64,000 nucleotides of DNA from Neglectibacter timonensis (GTDB lineage Bacteria > Bacillota > Clostridia > Oscillospirales > Acutalibacteraceae). Shown one piece after another: positions 35,265 to 43,107 of the stretch (position 1 is its first letter; each line of letters opens with the position of its first letter). The notes beneath the pieces were generated by a model. The model did no database searches, had not been told where the DNA came from, and saw only the letters and a program-made list of their open reading frames with translations. The translations under genes and the position numbers were made by a program. The stretch covers positions 620,001-684,000 of the forward strand of contig NZ_LT160640.1 in assembly GCF_900048895.1 (NCBI RefSeq), in the 5' to 3' direction.

Positions 35265-35576
35265 GTCTAGAAAATAATCTCTGAAATTCGAGCCGAAAAG
35301 CTTTTTGAACAGAGTGCCCAGATGACCTGCTATCCCCCAGCTCCTTTGCCATGGCGCCGAGGGAATACCCTGCACCGGACAAATGCTCCTCCAAAGCTTT
35401 GGCTAATTCTGCGTGGACGCTTCCATTCGATCTATTCTTTCTCTAAGAGTGCGAGGGCTCCCTCGCCATTTTCGGCCTTAAAGAGTTCCGTCATGCCCAG
35501 GCCGCCAAAATCGATAAACACCAGGATTCCTTGGCAGATGATGCTTTCATCGTCTACCGCCAGCAGCCTGATACAT
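35240..35576 (-). pseudogene. Decayed REC-AraC response regulator
   Basis: On the minus strand, the start of a receiver domain is readable after a 1-base slip near the ATG at 35576 (RLLAVDDESIICQGI). It continues to GEGALALLEKE and stops at TAG 35432-35434. After a deletion, the AraC helix-turn-helix is seen (ALEEHLSGAGYSLGAMAKEL, from about 35400), with a further frameshift into LFKKLFGSNFRDYF. It begins 28 bases after the HD-GYP stop, so it was once its operon partner. Several lesions make it non-functional. Confidence 0.68.
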
Positions 35577-35603
35577 TTCGCTCTCTCTTTCCTGCCCACC
35601 CTT

Positions 35604-36866
35604 CTATAGTTCCATACACCGGGCTAACAACTCTTCGTACTCTTCCTGGATGTGATTATACATATCCAGCACTGCTGTACAGTTTTCCGCTACATTTCCC
35701 ATGATCTCGTCGTAGTACCCGCAGACCAGGTCGACCACCTGTGGACAAAGTTTGTTATCCCGCTTCATCTCTCCAAGAATGGTCCGTATTTTTTTCTTCC
35801 CAAATGCGGCCTTATAGCTGCGGGTGCCATGGAGTGCACTGAGGACATCTGCCACCGCCACTATCCGTTGAGCCGAAGTGAGAACATCCCCAGTAAGGCC
35901 AAGGGGATAGCCACTGCCGTCAAGCTTTTCATGGTGACGAAGGGCTATCTGAACGATTTCCGAATCAATCTCATCCCCCAGAATATTCCCCGTGATTTCC
36001 ACATGGGTCCGCATGACTGTCATGGCCTGGGGACTGAGCTTACCAGGAAACTCCAGTATCTCCACTGGAATGGCGATCTTTCCTAAATCGTGGAGGAGCG
36101 CTCCATAACGCACCAGCATTATTTCATCCGGCAAGGCACCCAACAGAGTCGCTATTTCCACGCTGGCACTTTCCGTGGTGATGGTATGGGTGACGGTGTG
36201 GTGGCTGCGGAAATCAATCGCAAAAACAAGCATACGCAGGTAAACGTCGATTTCTTCCCGAGTAAAAGGCACTTTTACAAGCAGCTCTGAAAGTTCTGTA
36301 CGGTACGCCCCGCTGTCCATCAAGCCGGCAATATCCCACAGCTTCATGGCGCGGTACATCAGATCGATTGCCAGCGGTGAAAAACACTCGTCTCTGCGGG
36401 CTCTTTCCCAGAAATCCTCAGGAAATGCCCGGCGCTCCACCTGAAGCAGCACATCCAGACGGTCCGCCAGATGGATCAGCCCAGTAAGTTTTTTATGACG
36501 TACGTCCAAATCCCGCAGCCGAAAATACGGCACATGATGGAGCAGAATGCTGGGAGCATAGTCTTTAAGCGGCGACATATACCGCAGGAACAGATATCCA
36601 TATACAGAATGCTCCCATGTGTCGCCGGTTTCAAACTGCGCCATCCGGTCGATTTCCTCGGTCTTATAAGCTCCCACATCATGAAAAAGGGCTGCGAGAG
36701 AGGAATCCCGCAGTACCTGGGGTGTGGATTCTCCTTCCGCCTGCAGCATTTTATAAACAAGATAGGCCACACGTTCACCGTGGTCCACCAGGCGGGGATC
36801 CACCCGGTTCAATGTTTCCCGCACAATATTTACTAAATTTTGGCCGTTTGGCAGTTTCATTTTCAT
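35604..36866 (-). CDS. HD-GYP phosphodiesterase with an extra N-terminal HD domain
   Basis: Probable c-di-GMP (or related cyclic dinucleotide) phosphodiesterase. The C-terminal HD-GYP domain (about residues 218-410) has LLHDLGKIAIP, HVEITG, LRHHEKLDGSGYP and VADVLSAL, so metal ligands and the GYP motif are intact. The N-terminal half (about 20-165) is a second HD-like domain with FHDVGAYK, LHHV and HLADRLDVL but no GYP. No receiver or membrane segment. 420 aa, cytosolic. ATG start at 36866. Confidence 0.9.
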   Translation of the reverse strand: MKMKLPNGQNLVNIVRETLNRVDPRLVDHGERVAYLVYKMLQAEGESTPQVLRDSSLAALFHDVGAYKTEEIDRMAQFETGDTWEHSVYGYLFLRYMSPLKDYAPSILLHHVPYFRLRDLDVRHKKLTGLIHLADRLDVLLQVERRAFPEDFWERARRDECFSPLAIDLMYRAMKLWDIAGLMDSGAYRTELSELLVKVPFTREEIDVYLRMLVFAIDFRSHHTVTHTITTESASVEIATLLGALPDEIMLVRYGALLHDLGKIAIPVEILEFPGKLSPQAMTVMRTHVEITGNILGDEIDSEIVQIALRHHEKLDGSGYPLGLTGDVLTSAQRIVAVADVLSALHGTRSYKAAFGKKKIRTILGEMKRDNKLCPQVVDLVCGYYDEIMGNVAENCTAVLDMYNHIQEEYEELLARCMEL

Positions 36867-37049
36867 TATCTCCTCTACATTCTCGCACCGCTAGTTTTGG
36901 GCCACAGAGGACGAAAAATCGCGTGTCCGGCTGTCTAAAAATAGGTGTGGTATTATTTGCGTTTTGGGATACCAAGGAAAAACGCAAATATTCCCACACC
37001 GCCTCCAATGTCCATTGGGATGTTACGACACTTTTTTCTATTATATAGC

Positions 37050-37084
37050 ACTGGAACTCACAGAACAAGTCTGTGAGTTCCAGT
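37050..37084. repeat. 15-base inverted repeat
   Basis: ACTGGAACTCACAGA, a 5-base loop, and its exact complement at 37070-37084. There is a weak T tract on neither side, so a terminator role is uncertain. Confidence 0.5.
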
Positions 37085-37106
37085 ATTGCTTTCAGTATTC
37101 AACCCA

Positions 37107-37235
37107 CTATTCAAAAACCTGGAGCAGGAATCTGTATCCTTCTAATTCCAATTTGTCATAGGGAGCAAAGCGGATAGGGGCGCCATTGATGCAGTAACGA
37201 AGCACGCCCAGCACAGCTGCGCGCCTCAGTTCGTA
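37107..37235 (-). pseudogene. Remnant of a methionine sulfoxide reductase B C-terminus
   Basis: The minus-strand frame ending at TAG 37107-37109 reads LRYCINGAPIRFAPYD followed by KLELEGYRFLL. It matches the MsrB C-terminal block RYCIN-A-RF with its conserved catalytic Cys. The rest of the enzyme (zinc CxxC motifs and N-terminus) is absent, so only a fragment remains. Confidence 0.55.
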
Positions 37236-37486
37236 CTATGTTAAACTGTGTGTTGGTTTTCTACGTTGCCATCTCCGAAATGATAGGTTTTAAAAAGCCA
37301 AACTAGCCGCAGTGGGGCTCTATCAAGCAAGTAATAAACCGGATACTGGCAAATTCACTAACACCTACACGCTGTTTTTCCATTGTGTCATTCAATTTTG
37401 CATTTGAAAGGCTACAGCCCAGAAGGTCTTATTTTGAAATATCAGGTGCATGGTGTTTAAATCCGTAGTATTACTGATTAATCAAC

Positions 37487-38512
37487 TCATAACCTCTCAA
37501 AGTTTAATGCTATTACAATCTTCTTCAGCGTACCGTCTGATTGTTGAAATGGTGTTGATGTAAGGTCTGCATGATTTCCTAAAGTATTCAAAAGAGACTC
37601 TATTCTATTAAGAAAAGAGGCATTGTCACTCATGCAGTGACGTGACAACAAAAGCATCGTTTTGTCAAATCCATCTGTAGGAATATAAAATCCATGCCTT
37701 CCATTAACTGTAATAGTATTTAATAAATCTTCAACCGACGGAGGACAGTCTGCTCCATATCCACACCAATAAAGTCTTCCTGCTCCAGGCTGAGAATAGG
37801 CATCTTTTAGTGCTGACATTAGAGATTTGTCACGCCCACTATATCCGATAACGATAAGATTTCTCTTCGCAAGTTCATGTTGCAATGCTTTTATTAGAAC
37901 ATCGCTCTGGGAATCAAGTTCAGCAGTGGTGTTCTTTAATGCACCATATTTATAATCGCCATGAAGAGATACACAAAGGAGCTCTTTATCTACATCGTGT
38001 CTATAAATACGATCTTGTGATTCTAACGTAACTTCCACAGGGGTCAAATTGTATTGATGCGCCACTTTAAGGGATAAACCATCAAAATTAGTCGTCCAGA
38101 TGCTTTTTATCCAGCCAATCTCAGCAAGCATGGCTGCCAAGTGGTACCCCAAGCTAGGATTCTTGTTTTCCGATAAATGTTGAAAATACTTTCTTCTGTC
38201 ATCATCAATAGGATACGCTTTTTCAGCAAAAAAGGAATATTCTTCATCAGAACTTGCAATAGGGTAAACCCCTTGTGAATCCAACCAATTTTGAATTGCA
38301 ATACGGACGTTATCAATCTTTATATTCTTAAATGAGTCTGCTGATGACGGATTTTGAGACATAAATATTTCATGTTTCCAATCCCATATACAGTCAGAGG
38401 CAGAAGGAACACCCGACTCCACAGAAGCTCCTGCACCTAAAAGCAACGAATGCGTCGTATCCTTATTTTGTTTAAGCGAACGAATAAACTCGTCAAATTT
38501 AAGTGTCTGCAT
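37487..38512 (-). CDS. SIR2-like (sirtuin-fold) protein, probable defence NADase
   Basis: 341-aa soluble protein with a SIR2_2-type Rossmann domain. The NAD-binding motif LLLGAGASVESGVPSA lies near residue 25, WTTNFDGL holds the conserved Asn-Asp at about 147, LHGDYKYG the catalytic His at about 190, and VIGYSGRD follows. SIR2-like domains of this kind deplete NAD in anti-phage systems such as Thoeris, DSR and SIR2-HerA. The C-terminal 80 residues are not assigned. AAAAAGGAG precedes ATG at 38512. Neighbours are accessory. The defence role is inferred. Confidence 0.82.
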   Translation of the reverse strand: MQTLKFDEFIRSLKQNKDTTHSLLLGAGASVESGVPSASDCIWDWKHEIFMSQNPSSADSFKNIKIDNVRIAIQNWLDSQGVYPIASSDEEYSFFAEKAYPIDDDRRKYFQHLSENKNPSLGYHLAAMLAEIGWIKSIWTTNFDGLSLKVAHQYNLTPVEVTLESQDRIYRHDVDKELLCVSLHGDYKYGALKNTTAELDSQSDVLIKALQHELAKRNLIVIGYSGRDKSLMSALKDAYSQPGAGRLYWCGYGADCPPSVEDLLNTITVNGRHGFYIPTDGFDKTMLLLSRHCMSDNASFLNRIESLLNTLGNHADLTSTPFQQSDGTLKKIVIALNFERL

Positions 38513-38541
38513 TATAAACTCCTTTTTTAGTCCCAATCTAT

Positions 38542-38570
38542 ATTTTAGTACGTATCATTTTTTCATGCAA
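38542..38570 (-). promoter_or_regulatory. Promoter of the SIR2-like gene
   Basis: On the minus strand, TTGCAT (38565-38570) and TAAAAT (38542-38547) with a 17-base spacer, 29 bases before the start. The SIR2-like gene may thus be transcribed apart from the small gene upstream. Confidence 0.6.
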
Positions 38571-38657
38571 TAATTAGTTTTAACAGCCGCCCTCAGCTTT
38601 TCTAAAACTAAAATTCCTTATACAACACGACTTCTATTTCTCATCTAATGAGCTTTA

Positions 38658-39083
38658 TTACATAGTTTCAATCTCGTTAATATTGTTTCTCAGCATACTA
38701 ATTATCTCTGCTACCTTAGCTGCAATCGCTAATTCTTCCGCAGGCAATCCGATAATATTTACAGTACAAGCTCTTTCTAAACCTTCACATGCATCGCTTA
38801 GAACGCCAGTAATTTTATTTCGCAACTCTTGTCCAGCCAGTTCTCCGGGCGACTGAGGAGCTCGCTGATAATGGCCACGCACAGGGTTAATGTATGCCCC
38901 ATTACTATTGCGAACTAAATCACGAATCGCACCGGTAAACATGCCTTCTGTAAAACTATTTGCATTTGGAGAATGTGCTCTTACATATTGAGTAATTTCA
39001 TCTCTCGTATGCATTTGCCCATCCTGTAGCAGCTCTTTTGCGTAAAAACGAATTTCCTCTGCATTGGATCTGTAATGCGGCAT
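38658..39083 (-). CDS. Small protein with a winged-helix-like N-terminus, function unknown
   Basis: 141-aa soluble protein that I do not recognise as a named family. The N-terminal 60 residues (AEEIRFYAKELLQDGQMHTRDEI and following, read as a pattern) look like a compact helix-turn-helix or winged helix. The C-terminal 55 residues form two likely amphipathic helices rich in Glu/Ala/Leu. A consensus promoter and a long palindrome lie just upstream, so it could be the local regulator. It precedes the SIR2-like gene on the same strand with a 145-base gap. Confidence 0.6.
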   Translation of the reverse strand: MPHYRSNAEEIRFYAKELLQDGQMHTRDEITQYVRAHSPNANSFTEGMFTGAIRDLVRNSNGAYINPVRGHYQRAPQSPGELAGQELRNKITGVLSDACEGLERACTVNIIGLPAEELAIAAKVAEIISMLRNNINEIETM

Positions 39084-39111
39084 AATACCCCTTCTTTCCT
39101 CTTTTTCTTAA

Positions 39112-39140
39112 ATTATACAACCATTTTGTTCCACAGTCAA
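39112..39140 (-). promoter_or_regulatory. Promoter of the small winged-helix-like gene
   Basis: Minus-strand TTGACT (39135-39140) and TATAAT (39112-39117) with a 17-base spacer. The -35 overlaps the left end of the 13-base palindrome by 2 bases. Confidence 0.78.
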
Positions 39141-39173
39141 TTCTTATTTTCTGAATTTCTGAAAATAAGAATT
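39139..39173. promoter_or_regulatory. 13-9-13 inverted repeat, putative operator
   Basis: AATTCTTATTTTC (39139-39151), a 9-base spacer, GAAAATAAGAATT (39161-39173), perfect. It lies between two divergent genes and touches the -35 of the minus-strand promoter, as expected for a repressor or activator site. Confidence 0.6.
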
Positions 39174-39253
39174 ATATATTTACTTCTATTTCTATTTTTT
39201 ATCAATGTCCTTCATATTTCCTTTAGAAAGTAAAAAAGGAAGGTAATGATAAA

Positions 39254-40282
39254 ATGTATAAAAACGAAAAAACAGTTCAGCTTTCAGAATCTGAAATACA
39301 ATCCATCAGAGATTTGCTACTGAAAGAAAAGCAGGACACCATCACCTATATTTTTGGAGCGTACGAATTGCTTCGTTCTCTATCCCTCGTAGTCAGATTA
39401 CTTGATTACAAACAAATCAAACCAAGGTCGAAAACAAAGTGGAGCATTGAGGCCATACGCTCTATTCTCACAGATTCACTTTATTGCGAATCCCCCACTC
39501 TCTTTGATCCTGGTACAAAAGAAGCTTGTATTCGTTGTCAAAGAATACTGACCGAGCAGACAGCAGGCAGCATCCAGACGCACTTGCGTAGCTATTGCCA
39601 TGTCTTTTCTGGGTTCCTCTATTGCTCGGTTTGCGGGAAATCCATGAGCGCACGAGGCGGTAAAAGAAAGGGGCTGGGGAGATCCCCTGCAAACTACTCC
39701 TGCCCGGGGAAACGGAAGCAAACTTGCAATAGCTGTTATATCTCAGAAAGCATTCTCGGCGAATTCATATTTAATCTGATACTAAACTTGTATAAGCTCA
39801 TAAGACATCCAGAATCCCTCTCTTCTGCAAGAGATACAGAAAAACAGATTTTGAGAGATAACATTTTTCCCACTATTATTCATGTTGACTCACAGGATTT
39901 AAAGATGCTTTTAGAACAAAGCGCTCAAAAAATAAATCCTCTCTTTGAAGGTTTTCCTTTCAGACCAAGTATTAGCTTGGATATGATCCGGATGCTAACG
40001 GGAAGTGAAACAGACGATTTTGTTTACTTGTTGAGTCCAGAAGAAGGAATTCAAAAACTCAACGATTCATTTTACCGTGAAAAAAGTTTTAATTATTGGA
40101 GCATGATGGATGAAATAAACCCTTGGATCCTAAAAGAATTTTTACAACAATTTGTCACAAGAATTATTGTCGATCGTGGGATTGTCTCATCCGTTACATT
40201 CAAAAACGGCCTTACACTGCATTTCATTATCAGCAATCCGATCAAAAATTTCACTGATCTCTTTGACACCCAAGCAGATTGA
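39254..40282 (+). CDS. Serine-recombinase-like protein without the catalytic domain
   Basis: 342-aa protein matching only the C-terminal parts of large serine recombinases: a Recombinase-domain segment (about residues 40-85, KWSIEAIRSILTDSLYCESP) and a zinc beta-ribbon (FSGFLYCSVCGKSM ... CNSC, about 117-170), then a helical tail. The N-terminal resolvase domain with the nucleophilic Ser is absent. It has its own AAGGAAGG ribosome site and ATG, and the frame is open throughout. It may be a truncated relic or a DNA-binding protein derived from a recombinase. AT-rich like its neighbours. Confidence 0.7.
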   Translation: MYKNEKTVQLSESEIQSIRDLLLKEKQDTITYIFGAYELLRSLSLVVRLLDYKQIKPRSKTKWSIEAIRSILTDSLYCESPTLFDPGTKEACIRCQRILTEQTAGSIQTHLRSYCHVFSGFLYCSVCGKSMSARGGKRKGLGRSPANYSCPGKRKQTCNSCYISESILGEFIFNLILNLYKLIRHPESLSSARDTEKQILRDNIFPTIIHVDSQDLKMLLEQSAQKINPLFEGFPFRPSISLDMIRMLTGSETDDFVYLLSPEEGIQKLNDSFYREKSFNYWSMMDEINPWILKEFLQQFVTRIIVDRGIVSSVTFKNGLTLHFIISNPIKNFTDLFDTQAD

Positions 40283-40288
40283 AGAAGC

Positions 40289-40330
40289 AAAAATGGCAGC
40301 GGCATCTAATACGATACCGCTGCCATTTTC
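40289..40330. terminator. Intrinsic terminator after the recombinase-like gene
   Basis: AAAATGGCAGCGG (40290-40302) pairs with CCGCTGCCATTTT (40317-40329). The region from here to queA (40553) holds no gene. Confidence 0.75.
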
Positions 40331-40553
40331 TGCATATTACTATTCATTTTCAAAAAACATACCGTCAGCGGTACGAAAAACAATCTTTTTAGGGCCAATT
40401 TTACATACAGATTTTGAACAAAATTCATCCTTATGTCATGACACCTTTAGCCTTTTGGCAAACAGAGAATTGGTAATAACCCACAATAAACATTATATTT
40501 TATTATATATTTATTCCAAATTCTCTCTTGTTCGAATAGCATACCGTCGGGTT

Positions 40554-41579
40554 TTATACTATCAGCATGCTATCCCCAAAGCTAAAAAAGCGATACTTGT
40601 TTTTTACTGCATCTTCATAAGCGTGTAGTACATTCTCACGACCAGCCAAAGCCGAAACGAGCATTATCAGCGTGCTTTCCGGCAGATGAAAATTAGTAAT
40701 CAGTCCATCGAGGCCCCGAAACTCAAAGCCGGGATAGATAAAGATATCCGTCCAGCCCTCACTCTCGCAGAATCTTCCCTCTTTTTGAACTACCGACTCT
40801 ATGGTCCGGCAGCTGGTAGTTCCCACGGCGATTACACGTTTTCCATTCTTTTTTGTTTCATTGATGAGGTCTGCTGTGGCCTGCGGCATATAATAATGTT
40901 CGGAATGCATTTTGTGGTTCTGTATCTTGTCCTCACTGACCGGACGGAAGGTGCCCAGTCCAACATGCAAAGTGACAAATCCCAATTGGATCCCTTTCTG
41001 CTGAATCCGCTCTAAAAGTTGCGGAGTAAAATGCAGCCCCGCCGTAGGAGCAGCCGCTGAACCAGTTTCCTTGGAATATACTGTTTGATAACGCTCCCGA
41101 TCTTCTAGTTTTTCCTTGATGTACGGCGGTAGGGGCATCTGTCCAATTTGGTCAAGCAGATTGAAGAAAATACCCTCGTAATTGAAATGGATCCTTCGGT
41201 TTCCATCCTCAAGTACATCTACTACTTCACAGGTCATCAGACCTTCCCCAAAAACAAATCGAGTTCCCTTTTTAGCCCGCTTCCCGGGCTTCGAAAGAGC
41301 CTCCCAAATATCATTTCCCTTGTTTTCCAGAAGCAAAAACTCCACTCTGGCCCCAGTGTCCTCTTTAATCCCGTAAAGTCTGGCCGGCAGTACACGGGAA
41401 TCATTGAGAATCAGGCAGTCTCCCGGATTTAAAAAATCGATAATTTCATAGAAATGATGATGGGCGACGGCACCCGTTTTTTTATCAAGCGTCATCAGCC
41501 GCGAAGCGTCACGCGGCTCCACCGGCGTTTGGGCAATCAGTTCTTCAGGCAGGTAGTAATTGAAATCACTTGTTTTCAT
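40554..41579 (-). CDS. queA: tRNA preQ1(34) S-adenosylmethionine ribosyltransferase-isomerase
   Basis: Adds the AdoMet-derived epoxycyclopentane to preQ1 in tRNA, the step after Tgt. Typical motifs are [15 protein letters not shown] at the N-terminus, [17 protein letters not shown] and [10 protein letters not shown]. The open frame extends upstream to 41675, but ATG at 41579 gives the normal 341-aa enzyme. The nearest purine-rich site (ACGGAAAA) is weak. It sits alone here, divergent from the lysine operon. Confidence 0.94.
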   Translation of the reverse strand: MKTSDFNYYLPEELIAQTPVEPRDASRLMTLDKKTGAVAHHHFYEIIDFLNPGDCLILNDSRVLPARLYGIKEDTGARVEFLLLENKGNDIWEALSKPGKRAKKGTRFVFGEGLMTCEVVDVLEDGNRRIHFNYEGIFFNLLDQIGQMPLPPYIKEKLEDRERYQTVYSKETGSAAAPTAGLHFTPQLLERIQQKGIQLGFVTLHVGLGTFRPVSEDKIQNHKMHSEHYYMPQATADLINETKKNGKRVIAVGTTSCRTIESVVQKEGRFCESEGWTDIFIYPGFEFRGLDGLITNFHLPESTLIMLVSALAGRENVLHAYEDAVKNKYRFFSFGDSMLIV

Positions 41580-41668
41580 TGAATTTTCCGTTTTATTTTC
41601 CTCCCTACTTGGCACGGTTTCATCGATGATAGCATAAAATAGAAATGCACGGAAATTGCGCGAAAAAA

Positions 41669-41697
41669 TTGACAACGAGCATAAACTAATGTATGAT
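41669..41697 (+). promoter_or_regulatory. Promoter of the lysine riboswitch operon
   Basis: TTGACA (41669-41674) and TATGAT (41692-41697) with a 17-base spacer, just before the riboswitch. Confidence 0.85.
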
Positions 41698-41705
41698 AAG
41701 AAAGA

Positions 41706-41862
41706 AATAGAGGCGCAGCTTTCAAAAGTAATGGGATCGAGGTTGCCAGGACTGTTGAAGTTCTATGAAAGGGTGGGCTGCCGAAGGGAATATCCGGCAA
41801 ATATTACCTGGTTGCAACGGCGAAAGCTTTGTGACTGTCATCACTTATGATGGAGTGCTATT
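41706..41862 (+). promoter_or_regulatory. Lysine riboswitch (L-box)
   Basis: P1 pairs AATAG (41706-41710) with CTATT (41858-41862). Conserved blocks are AGAGGCGC near the 5-prime end, GAAAGGGTGGGCTGCCGAAG in the middle with a CCGGCA return arm, CCTGGTTGCAACGG, and GTGACTGTCAT before TGGAGTGCTATT. These match the lysine riboswitch class by eye. It precedes asd-dapA-dapB and ends before a terminator. It should shut the operon when lysine is high. Confidence 0.85.
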
Positions 41863-41920
41863 CTTACCTACTTTTGGGCTCATCGCGTCAAAACAGCATT
41901 TCTATTATATGGGATTGGCA

Positions 41921-41943
41921 GCCGGTTTTCAACCGGTTTTTTT
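41921..41943 (+). terminator. Riboswitch-controlled terminator
   Basis: CCGGTT / AACCGG stem with a TTC loop and seven T, 58 bases before the asd start. It is the expression platform of the lysine riboswitch. Confidence 0.8.
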
Positions 41944-42001
41944 CATTCCCCTGCCTTTTTACTTTTGCAGATAAATTTCATAGGAAAGGATCGATAAAGA
42001 G

Positions 42002-43081
42002 ATGAAAAAATATCGTGTTGGAATTATAGGGTGCACAGGAATGGTCGGACAGCGTTTTGCCACTATTTTGGATGGTCACCCTTGGTTCACTGTTACAGCA
42101 CTTGCCGCCAGTGCCAACTCCGCAGGAAAAAGCTATCGTGAAGCTGTAGGAAGCCGATGGGCAATGAAGAAAGCGATCCCTGAAGCTTTAAAGGATTTAC
42201 CCGTTTATGACGCTGAGAAAGATATCGAAACTATTGTCTCTCAAGTCGATTTTGTTTTCTGCGCCGTCAATATGAAAAAAGAGGATATCAAAGCATTAGA
42301 GGAAACATACGCCAGACATGAGTGCCCTGTTGTTTCCAATAACAGCGCCCACCGCAGCACTCCGGATGTTCCCATGATCATTCCTGAACTCAATGCCGAC
42401 CATGCCGATGTGATTGCCGCCCAACGGGCACGCCTTGGGACCAAGCGAGGGTTTATTTCCGTAAAATGCAATTGTTCCCTCCAGAGCTATGTGCCGGCGA
42501 TTCATCCTTTGATGGATCTGGAAGTCACCAAAGTCTTGGCCTGTACTTACCAGGCAATTTCTGGTGCGGGTAAAACATTCGAGACCATGCCGGAGATTCT
42601 GGACAACGTCATTCCCTTTATCGGCGGCGAGGAAGAGAAGTCTGAGCAGGAGCCGATGAAAATCTGGGGACATGTGGAAAACGGCGTCATTGTCAATGCT
42701 TCTACTCCTTCTATAACCTCTCAGTGCCTGCGTGTTCCTGTCTCTGATGGGCATATGGCTGCAGTGTTTTTCTCTCTAAAGCAAAAGGCCAGCAAAGAAG
42801 AAATTATTGCACGCTGGAATAAGTTCCGCGGCCCTGCACAGGAGCTTGAGCTTCCCAGTGCGCCCAAACAATTCATTCATTATTTCACAGAGGACAACAG
42901 GCCTCAGCCCAAATTGGACCGGGATCTGGAAGGCGGTATGGCAATTTCCGTTGGCAGGCTGCGTCCCGACACCCAGTATGACTATAAATTTGTGTGTCTT
43001 TCTCATAACACGCTGCGTGGAGCTGCGGGAGGCGCTCTGCTGATGGCAGAACTGCTCTGTAAGAAGGGCTATTTCGATTGA
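42002..43081 (+). CDS. asd: Aspartate-semialdehyde dehydrogenase (archaeal/fungal type)
   Basis: Reduces aspartyl phosphate to aspartate semialdehyde, the branch-point step for lysine, threonine and methionine. The NADP motif is GIIGCTGMVGQRF, then NNSAHR and the catalytic Cys in SVKCNCSLQSYV (about residue 157). 359 aa and the motif set indicate the archaeal/fungal-type subfamily. An AAAGGA ribosome site precedes the ATG. First gene of the lysine operon, 26 bases before dapA. Confidence 0.94.
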   Translation: MKKYRVGIIGCTGMVGQRFATILDGHPWFTVTALAASANSAGKSYREAVGSRWAMKKAIPEALKDLPVYDAEKDIETIVSQVDFVFCAVNMKKEDIKALEETYARHECPVVSNNSAHRSTPDVPMIIPELNADHADVIAAQRARLGTKRGFISVKCNCSLQSYVPAIHPLMDLEVTKVLACTYQAISGAGKTFETMPEILDNVIPFIGGEEEKSEQEPMKIWGHVENGVIVNASTPSITSQCLRVPVSDGHMAAVFFSLKQKASKEEIIARWNKFRGPAQELELPSAPKQFIHYFTEDNRPQPKLDRDLEGGMAISVGRLRPDTQYDYKFVCLSHNTLRGAAGGALLMAELLCKKGYFD

Positions 43082-43107
43082 ATTGAATTCGGAGGTAATC
43101 GTCAACT

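Larger units (their letters stand above)
36867..37486. other. Gene-poor region upstream of the HD-GYP gene
   Basis: About 620 bases with no intact gene. It holds a 15-base hairpin at 37050-37084 and a short msrB-like remnant at 37107-37235. The stretch 37240-37486 shows nothing recognisable. Confidence 0.45.
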
